A DNA stretch of 64,000 nucleotides, from positions 6,522,087-6,586,086 of the forward strand of contig JABACO010000006.1 of the NCBI GenBank assembly GCA_013339895.1, written 5' to 3'. Shown here piece after piece: positions 55,811 through 64,000 of this stretch. Origin of the DNA: Ephydatia muelleri (taxonomy: Eukaryota; Porifera; Demospongiae; Spongillida; Spongillidae). A program made the translations under genes and the position numbers. The notes below the pieces were generated by a model. That model saw nothing but the letters and a program-made list of their open reading frames with translations. It made no database searches and was not told the DNA's origin. Each line of letters starts with the position of its first letter. The stretch's first letter is position 1.

Positions 55811-56106
55811 GCAGTTGTTTACTGTTGTGCATTGTTTAATTTTGAAGCCACAATTAAATTATACTTATTATTGTACTTTGTTCACATTCCATTATGTACA
55901 GTTCACGAGATATTATTAAAAACGTGCATCATTGCATTTTCCCTGTACAATGTATATCAATGTCCCGTTACACTTTTGGCATCCAATTGTGGCAACGCAA
56001 AATAAGCCCGGTACATTTTCGCCCGTACAATTTTAGCGTGACACCGCAAAGTGCAGGTTATAGCTGTTAGGCAATGCTTATACATGCATGTACATCTATC
56101 TGTGCA

Positions 56107-56150
56107 TTAACTCTTCCGTGGGAGGCAGCACAATATTGCGCCGCAGCGGC
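56107..56150. mobile_element. Solitary piggyBac-like end
   Basis: TTAACTCTTCCGTGGGAGGC followed by AGCACAATATTGCGCC matches, in order, the inverted right end of the MITE at 33,738-33,954 (TTAACTCTTTC.T.GGCAACA..GCAATATTGCGCC). No partner end is found within the next 2 kb. Confidence 0.5.
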
Positions 56151-59096
56151 GGCACAAACACTACTTTGTTTTTCTAAAACGTTAACGTTTTTGTAGTCAA
56201 CAACACGTACGATGTTCAGAGGAAAAAATTTTTTTGGCTTGTCAAATTCGCGGGGTTGTTTACAATTAACGTTTCACTGTAACGCGGAAACGCTTTTTCC
56301 ACACTATACGGTAATAGTTGCTGAGTTAATTATAAATGTGCATGGGTCTTTCAGAGAGTGCTATTCACCTGTGGATCCTGCTAGCAAACTGACCGAGAGC
56401 CATCAAGATACAGATCTAGTGTGTATTTCAGCACTATTACAAAGGAAGTTTACTCATTGTTTGTGTTTGGATATTCTTACATGTATCTTCGTGGACACAG
56501 AGGACACTTCTTTCAGTGCACAGGCATCTATATTTAACTCTTGAGACGAATCAGGAAGGTTTAAGACACAACTTTCAAAACCAGAGTTCACGGCCATCAT
56601 ATGCCCTGTTGCGGTTGACCACGTGCTATGCAGAACAGGAAGGGATTTTGTGATAATACGTCACTATTAGTAAGTTATTTTTATTCCAAAACTGGATCCG
56701 TTCCACGTTGTTCCAAGATGATTGACCCGAAAATTTGGCCCCATATATGGAAGTTTCTAGCGAAACTTCCGTTCAAGGATTTCAAGGAACGATTTATGCA
56801 TTATTTAAAGATGTGTGCTACGCAATAATGTCAGAATTTTAAACTTTGTAGCACAGCTTATTTGACTTTTACAGTGTATGCCTTAGGAATACTGACACGA
56901 GATCGAAAGTCATACATGTTAGCGACAACGGTACTGACGGCGGGACTGTTCAACGATAGAACCCATTCAAAGTGCACACGTATGTATCGCGTGTCTTCAA
57001 GATCGATGTAGCCTTCACTGCTATGTGACCAGTACCACCTTTCACTGCCACGGCAGTGCAGTGCTTCGATTCTCCATAAACTGCATCCACCACGAATACC
57101 TCTCCAGATAGGTATAAAATCCTAAAACTGCCTCCAACAGTTCTTTTGTACGACCCTTCGATCTTGGCAAGTGTACGACAAAATAAAAAGGGAGAATATA
57201 AATTCGATACATCGACACTTCAAACATCACCTACATGCCCTTCAGTGAAGCCGCCATTACCAGCGACATTTTCATCCAAGTGCTCATCCCAATACGACTC
57301 CGTTTGTAGAGATACTTCTTCGATAGAAGCGGCTTCTTTAACGTTGTTGTTAAACTGAAACAAAACAGCTGAAAGTGGAATTCAGTTTAATGTTCCTCCC
57401 GTTTGTATAATTCTCACTGGTTGATAAAGGCATCCGATGTCGATGTTCTACATATAGTGCAGTACATTAACACAATTAAAAATGTATTATTATATTTAAT
57501 CCGCTTTACTTGGTTTACTTGGTTTACGAGCATCGACAGAGATGGCCACACAAACTGCAATCAGGACTAATCCTTTGAGCATTCTCGATGACGTTCCCAC
57601 TTGCAAGCGGCTGCTCGTTATTCCTTTTAAATATCCTTTCGAGTCGATGTGTGGGTTGCAAATATACGTTTGCGATAGGAAGTGGTTATTTATTTTATTA
57701 GCGTTTAAATTTAATCAACTAATTCGTAGCATACAAATCGAATGAATACCCAGATACCGCCCAGTTTCTTCTGTGGTGACTAACCGGCAAGATTCAGTTC
57801 TAAATTTGGCGGACAGTTGGTTGGAGAAGTCCAATCATATTATATTGGAGTAGATTCTATATTACCAAAACCTCCGCATGCATGACTTTACCAGGGCCCC
57901 TGGAAGTATTTCAAGGCCTATAGGAAGTACAGGAAGGCATCCGAGTTTCGAAACTGGCTACTCTATTGCTCCTTCCATTGCTGCTTTATATAAATTTCCT
58001 CCCCTCGACTATCATCATTATGCTCTACTAGTACGTGCTATGCATTTACTTCTGTACATCACAATGAGATTGATGTTTCATATGTGCTCTCCTTCCAGAG
58101 CTGTATGGTGACTGTACAATCAATGCTAATCTATATGTACATCTGCATTTAACCATATAGGAACAATTATTGACACATTTAGAATTTAGTATTATCTTAT
58201 GCATGGCTCATTATTTTTCATACATGTGCTGTCTACGTATATGTACAAGACTGCCATCTATGCATGATGTTTATCCAATAACTTATGATAGGAGTGTAGA
58301 TTGTAACAAGACTCGTTCAGATACATCATGCAGTTCGTTTAACCTTTAATGTAGTGTTCACATGCACGTCTCAAGGATGTGTTCTCTGTACATATTCATG
58401 GAATCATGGCCCAGTAGATATATGCGCGACCCACAATTGCCGGAGTGAATGAACACATGTAGGAGATCCACAGGTGCCATTGAATTGTTTAAGGTCATCA
58501 CTGAAGCTATAATTGTGTAACACACTTTTGTTTTTGCACAACTCATGTAGCTTTGGACGTACATAGAGTTTCAATCCCTTTGAAATGCAAAGAACCTAAG
58601 GCATCAACAAGTGGCTCGAACTACACTTAAATGCAAGCAGCATGGTGAAACCAACTATTGCAGAATAAGCCTTTCCGCCTTGTGCAACAACGTTCTATTG
58701 TAAACAATTCCCGAGAATTCGACAAGTTGAACAAATGTGTTATTGACTACAACGGTTTGGATAAACAAAGTGTGCTTCTGTGTAGGATCTGCGGCGCAAT
58801 TGTCAGTATCACAGACAGCATAAATTAGCCAAAAGGTCATTGCTTAACATTTATCCCATCTGTGAAATTGCGAGACCATGCAAAATTACAGAGAAACACA
58901 AACGCAAGATGCCATCAGCTGTCCAGATATTGTCAATAGTACATTTGTTGCAACATGAAAATTAGACATAATCTCGTTTATATGTACATGAAGAAAATGG
59001 TAATTAACTTTGAAGTGTAACTGGTATACTGTGAAATAGCTTAAGACAATGGTTTGCGGGTGTTCAAGCTGACCAATTAACACTGCATCTTAACAC
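56151..59096. other. Stretch without a recognised gene
   Basis: Several short frames exist. Two minus-strand segments (about 57,220-57,350 and 56,955-57,190) read without stops and have reasonable amino-acid composition (ESYWDEHLDENVAGNGGF; GGSFRILYLSGEVFVVDAVY), so they may be exons of an unrecognised gene. I cannot join them confidently or assign a family. The rest shows nothing. Confidence 0.35.
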
Positions 59097-59109
59097 CACG
59101 GCTGTTTCA
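59097..59109 (+). repeat. Left terminal inverted repeat of the RAG1-like transposon
   Basis: CACGGCTGTTTCA is immediately preceded by ACAC, the candidate target-site duplication. The CAC start is shared with the RAG recombination-signal heptamer and with Transib, Chapaev and CACTA ends. Confidence 0.85.
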
Positions 59110-59531
59110 AATGGGCATTAGGGGTCATAATTAGAACACCGGAAAATGATTTACGGTTCAACAACCGTTTTCTCTTTACAAGCTCATTAAAGTTTCAACA
59201 TAACATATACGCAGCCAATCGATCTAATGCAAATAAGATGGCAACAGACATTTACTAGAACTAGTCCTCTTCTTAGATTTAGTCTCACGCATCCATTAGC
59301 CTCGAGTGGCGCATTGCGATTCGTTCCGCGCATAAAACAGTTTTTTTTTGGCGGGAAAAGTTGCGTACATTCAGGACTGCGTAGCTTTTTTCCCGCCCTT
59401 ATAAGTGCCGTCGATAAAAAAGCAGCAGATTGTGGTATCCTTGCCAGGTAAGAATATGTTTTCATTTGGCGGTGCCGCGTCTCCTATGGCCTGCTATAAA
59501 TATTTTAACACACGTACCCAAATTATGAATA

Positions 59532-62500
59532 ATGCGCACCACAAGAATGGAAGTGCACCACAAGTGTCGGCTAGTTGATTTGTGCCGAGTGTGCGGGTGC
59601 AAATTGCATAGAGGGGTCAAAGCAAAGGGGAAAGCAGTAAAACCAGAGCCATCATACAGCTGTATCTCTTATGCTGACAAGCTTCTAGTGGCTTTTGACA
59701 TCAACGTTGCTGTTGATGCAGCTGAGATCCACCCCCAAAAGTTTTGCACCTTGTGCTTTAAAGCTATGTCACGTGTTCTTGTGGCAAAGGAGCAGAAGAA
59801 TCATGTCAAGTGCTATGTTCAGCTGTATAATTGGCACTTACATAGTGCTAGCACTTGTAAGGTATGCAAATGGTTTCTAGTACATGTACCCCCCACTCAC
59901 TCTATGCAAATTCATAGGGGTGTAAGGCATTCTACAGCACCAGATGGCACAGCTCACCACAGACCATCATGACTGAAATGATCACCCCACGAGCCATCAT
60001 ACAGGTCATAGAGAAACTTGCTCCACCTGCTGTGATTACAAGAGAGCCAAGGCCATTACTTGTTGCTTCAGAGGTGCTATCCATGGCAGATACACTATCC
60101 TGTCCAATTTGCTTGGAGATATTGAATCAGCCAATAGAATTACCATGCCGTGTGTATGTGTGCTGTACATGCCTTGTTCAGCATATAAAGACATCTTTGT
60201 GCCTAAAGTGCCCTTGCTGCTACACAACATCAGACCTTCAACCTGAAGATCTCAAATCAGCCCCTGACCTTGTGGTAAAGCTGCTGAGTGACATCGCTGT
60301 GCAGTGCCCTTCATGCAAAAAAGATGTAATAGCAAGAAATTACAACACCCACAAATGCAGTCCACAGATCAACACGCAGTCTATGATAGCAGCTGAAGTA
60401 ATTACCCAACTGTTCGAAAGTACATCAAGTAACACAATACAGTTACAAACTGGAGGAACAGTATGCTCAATGCCAAAATTTCTTTACCACAAGCATAATT
60501 TATTTATTTATTTTTGCTTTGCAGCCTTTCACTGTTATGAAGATCACCCAGCCACGAGCTCCAATGAACCTCATCAGCAGAAGAACCAAGAAGCGTCGCA
60601 TAGAAGAAATAACAAAGGCCAGAGCCATTCTTAGTGCTGGAAGTCCCAGTATTGTGTTACTTGAAACTGAAGTGAGGTCCTTGCCACAGGAAGAACGAGA
60701 TGGGATACTTAAAACTGCAGGGATCACAGCAGGAATGACGCCTGAGCAGGGTCTTGCTCTAAAGGCAGGATTGGGGCTCCCATGGAATAAGTTGAGATTA
60801 CTAAGGCAGTATGTTATTGCACTGTATGTGTATGTGTGTGTGTGTGTGTGTGTGTGCATGTATATATGATGAACTGCTGGTGACTTTATCTAAATCTAAC
60901 AGATGGCTCAGCAATGCAGGAATGTATATTGGAAGTGAAAGAAAGCAACGTGCTGTGTCAAAAACCATCATTGACGGCAACTTATTAGTTGAGCTCACTC
61001 CATTTTCATTTGCTCTTAGTGGCGGAGGTGATGAACTCAGAGGAGCACCTCATGCATTTACACTGAGCCTAAAGCAAAAGGTGGTACAACTTCTGGAAGA
61101 AAATGAAACGTAAGGTTGTAGAATCTGCTTGATAAATGCTTAACCAAGCATGCATAACAGAGTTGGGAACTTATTTTGGTACAATGGGTTGATTCCTTCT
61201 GACGAAATCTGGATAAAACTTGGAGGTGACAGAGGAGGTGGCTCATTCAAAATGAGCTTCCAAATAGTGAACACAGAAGCTCCTAACTCTGTCCATGCCA
61301 CATGTGTCTTCTCATGTTTTGAGGCCACTGATGCCCTCTCAAACCTTCATGTAGCTTTGGACAGGTTCAGGGAAGAAATTGCTGACCTGAATGGAATGAG
61401 ATGGAAGTAAGTGACTTTATCCAAAACTCATTAGGATATTAGTTTCCTTCTATCATAAGGAATTACACCCTTCGCACATTTATGAGTGGGGACTATGAGT
61501 TCCTGTCCAGCATATATGGTCTTTCTGGAGCATCTGGTATGCATGCGATCCAATGAGAACATGTCTAACTTAATGTCTTATAAAATAGGAAAATACCCTT
61601 GCTTGTGGTGTCTGGTCACACTTGATGACCTTATTTCGCCAACAAGTGGTAGAATATTCACAAAACGATCACTGCAGTCCATCACCAGAGATCATCAGAG
61701 ATTTGTGGAGTCTGGTGGAAACCTGAAGAAAGCGCAGCAATACCATAACTGCATTCAAGAACCTTTCTTTAACATTGAACTCACAGAGGTAAAATATAAT
61801 TGTAGCTCCGTCATCACTGCAGGCTTTCTTTTACATGTACATTGTAGGTTTGCATTCCAGGACTGCATGTGACACAGGGAATTTTCCAGAAGTTGCTGCT
61901 ATTGTTCCAAAATGCATGCCATGAACTGGATTTACAATATGCTCACCTACAACAAGGCAGCTTGAATGGCGGACCAATGTTTGCTATGTATTGCAACACA
62001 TTTGCTGATGTTGCTAAAACTAGAGAAGAGCTGCAGTCTGCAGAAGAAGAAAAAGACACACTACAACAGGTGCTCACATACTGCTCCATGGTGCATGCCA
62101 ATTGTGACCAGGAACTTAGAGGGATTGTGGAGCTTTTTGAAGCAACCAGTGAAAAAGTCCAAATGCTGGTATGGCATATATACTAATTTTCAACTTTGCA
62201 TCCACTCTGGTTTGCATGCTACTAAATCAGGTCCAAAGGCTGAATATGCTGATGGAGATTTTGAAGAAGGAATTTGATCTAAATGATGGTCCTTTTGTCA
62301 AGGGAATAGAAGAAAGCTTAGATGCTATTGGTGTCCACCGGCAGAAATACTTTGGGGGCATTTTTGTTGGCAATCATGTACATAAAATTCTGCAGGTAAG
62401 ACACATTACAATAATGCTACATGGATGGTCAAATTTATTGCATACATAGCCATCTAATGTGGAGATGCTGTGCTCTTCCAGCACATACCTTAGGGGTATT

Positions 62501-62993
62501 TATTCCTGAAGTACATGAGGTGTACACCAAATTCCATTCCATATTATCCAAGTTTGGTCGGTGCCATTCACTGTATGACAGCACCTGTTGTAACACAATG
62601 GAATGTTGAGCAATTGGGTAATTCATTATTTCCTAAGATATATAAATAAATGTGCACTTATTGGTGTGTTTTTGTTACATAGGTGAAGCTATCAGGGACT
62701 TCTTCACCACTCTTGATAACAACTTTAAGGGAGTTCGCAGGAGTGTGAAAATGCATTTGCTTGAATGCCATATGCAGGAGTGGATTGGCCACCATCATGC
62801 AGGATGTGGTCTCATGGGAGAACAAGGGGCCGAGTCTATTCACTCCCAATTTAACAGCCTTGGGTCCATTTATAAAAATATTCCTGACTCCCTTGAGAGA
62901 CTCAGGTGCATCATGCAGGACCACTACCTGAAGGTTTCCACTCGCATCAAGAGTGCAAGCCCTCCAAAGCCAACAAGGCAAAAGTCTGTGTGA
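59532..62993 (+). CDS. RAG1-N/RING/DDE transposase of the N-RAG-TP-like element (one exon frame-broken)
   Basis: In-phase exons: 59532-59861, 59963-60460, 60525-60808, 60903-61109, 61161-61406, 61460-61536, 61589-61788, 61848-62168 and 62231-62395 (776 codons). They are followed by a broken exon at about 62450-62617 and a last exon at 62683-62993. Residues 11-110 have paired cysteines (CRVCGCKL, CTLCFK, H..C) like the RAG1 N-terminal region. Residues 157-196 are a RING-like finger (CPICLEILNQPIELPC...CCTC...C..C) with Val where the family has His. A second Cys/His finger follows (CPSCKKDVIARNYNTHKC). The DDE core shows D463 in KLGGDRGGGSFK, D533 in SGDYEFLSSIYGLSGASG with CLWC after it, GNHVHKIL, and a final Glu in GEQGAESIHSQF. 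The acidic triad and CxxC are as in RAG1/CMC transposases. The penultimate exon needs two frame changes, so this copy is probably inactive unless the structure is misread. Confidence 0.8.
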
Positions 62994-63521
62994 CTATGGC
63001 TAAGATCTATTTTTAATCCTCTGTATTACTATAGATATAGGCTGCTCTCGAACATTTGTGTAAACACACTATCTGAATATGTCGTCGTACGCGGGTGATC
63101 GCGCTAAACACACAATATTCTGAAGGCTAACAACTTCTTGTAGAATACGCGGCACCACCAGTTGACATCAAAATATGAACGAACAACGTACCGTCTTTAC
63201 GCTGTTAAAGTTTCAAGGTACTTTATAAGGGCGGAAACTTTGGCAGGGCCACCTTTATCCTCTTGGGTCGAAAATCGCACTCTGGCTTTGCAGGCTTATG
63301 CAGCTCTCAGGATTGAAAGATAGCGCCAGAGATTCACATTATTAATACCAGTAGACATCGTAGAAACCGACTACAGACAACGTTGGCACTGTAACAAAAC
63401 GCGCTCTATAAAAAGGTCCATTCACAAGAACGGATGTGTTGCTAGGGTTGTAATGAAGTCCGTTGCTATGAAAAAATTTCGTATCAAGGGGCGTAGCCTT
63501 TTTGCCCACTTTTCAATGAAA

Positions 63522-63534
63522 TGAAACAGCCGTG
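63522..63534 (-). repeat. Right terminal inverted repeat of the RAG1-like transposon
   Basis: TGAAACAGCCGTG is the exact reverse complement of the left end. It is immediately followed by ACAC, matching the four bases before the left end. Confidence 0.85.
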
Positions 63535-64000
63535 ACACTGAAAGGCGTTTGTAACCACTGATAATACAAAGGTTAATTGCGATATCAAGATAATAAACGT
63601 TGCTGTTAGACAGGTTTTACTTGAAGACAAAGAACGGGGGCCAATAAAAGCCTGGCTTTAACTCCTTTGCACCGTTATTGTGAAATCGGGAAGTACGCTT
63701 CAGAGGTTGGTATAGCAGACGCTAGTAAGAAGTTTCATTTATTCCACGCATGGCATTTGAAGATCACCTACGTGAAGGAGAAAGAGAATCTAAAGGCTCG
63801 CCGCTTGTTAGCCTGTGCAGACGCAAACGAGGCAGACCTACGGTTTTCTTGGTGCGTTCATGGATGTCAGTATGTGACGGCATTGCGTGTCGCTGGTACG
63901 GTGGTGTAGTTAATCGTAAGATAGTTCGCGCTGTTGCAAATGCACTACTATACTGTTCTACAATCCTAGCATAGGCCTATAGGTAATGAAAGTGGAGAGC
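63535..64000 (+). other. Edge region with an unrecognised open frame
   Basis: Plus-strand frames at 63,667-63,909 and 63,750-63,974 overlap. The second contains CRRKRGRPT, an AT-hook-like core often seen near the N-terminus of transposon proteins. Either could be a first exon running off the window. No family can be assigned. Confidence 0.25.

Larger units (their letters stand above)
59097..63534 (+). mobile_element. N-RAG-TP/RAG1-like DNA transposon with complete ends
   Basis: Perfect 13-bp inverted termini (CACGGCTGTTTCA at 59,097-59,109 and its reverse complement at 63,522-63,534) are flanked by direct copies of ACAC (59,093-59,096 and 63,535-63,538). The element is 4,438 bp. CAC-starting ends with a 4-bp duplication fit the Chapaev/CMC and Transib/RAG region of transposon diversity; 4 bp is typical of Chapaev and 5 bp of Transib and RAG. 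A second inverted pair lies inside (CCGCCCTTATAA near 59,395 and TTATAAGGGCGG at 63,223-63,234). The interior carries one spliced gene on the plus strand joining RAG1-N-like cysteine motifs and a RING-like finger to a DDE transposase. The family was described from a mollusc as N-RAG-TP; that assignment rests on domain order and motifs. Confidence 0.85.

Noticed and set aside
59097..63534. A true RAG1/RAG2 (ProtoRAG) locus
   Set aside because: No RAG2-like kelch/PHD gene is present, the duplication is 4 bp rather than 5 bp, and the core motifs (GGDRGGG, GASG..PCLWC, AESIHSQF) fit N-RAG-TP/CMC-type transposases better than the RAG1 core.

Overview
The window is nuclear DNA from an animal. It has spliced genes with GT-AG introns, abundant microsatellites and minisatellites, and a dense mixture of animal-type transposons. 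The transposon mix (an N-RAG-TP/RAG1-like element, Ginger1, Merlin, piggyBac-like MITEs, hAT) and one recurring non-LTR reverse transcriptase family suggest a marine invertebrate. A sponge or another early-branching animal is plausible, but the species cannot be fixed from the sequence alone.

Three host genes can be supported. (1) 9.95-14.59 kb, plus strand: a single-pass receptor with an Ig-like domain, FN3-like modules, one membrane segment and a C-terminal PDZ-binding tail; its first exon is not resolved. (2) 15.66-18.0 kb, minus strand: a small MRH-domain membrane protein resembling the cation-dependent mannose-6-phosphate receptor; its last exon is not found. (3) 22.1-42.84 kb, plus strand: a complete 20-exon PPIP5K gene (diphosphoinositol pentakisphosphate kinase, Vip1 family) of 1,130 codons, with every splice phase consistent. 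Most of its larger introns carry a private minisatellite or microsatellite, and one holds an antisense LINE fragment.

The rest is mobile and repeat DNA. 0-9.8 kb holds a 27-bp minisatellite array with a 424-bp higher-order duplication, a tnp2-like transposase relic and a 1.35-kb element with terminal inverted repeats. 18-22 kb holds hAT, LINE and THAP relics. 43-49 kb holds LINE fragments, two minisatellites and a degraded hAT element. 49.87-50.05 kb is a perfect 184-bp palindrome flanked by a 3-bp duplication. 50.4-53.8 kb is a decayed Ginger1 transposon (integrase, GPY/F, Ulp1 protease, PHD finger) split by a LINE fragment. 54-56 kb holds Gypsy and Merlin fragments.

The most notable item is 59,097-63,534. 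This is a 4.4-kb transposon bounded by perfect 13-bp inverted repeats starting CAC and by a 4-bp duplication (ACAC). It encodes, over about eleven exons, a protein with RAG1-N-like cysteine motifs, a RING-like finger and a DDE transposase core. It is a structurally complete N-RAG-TP-like element with reading-frame breaks in one exon.
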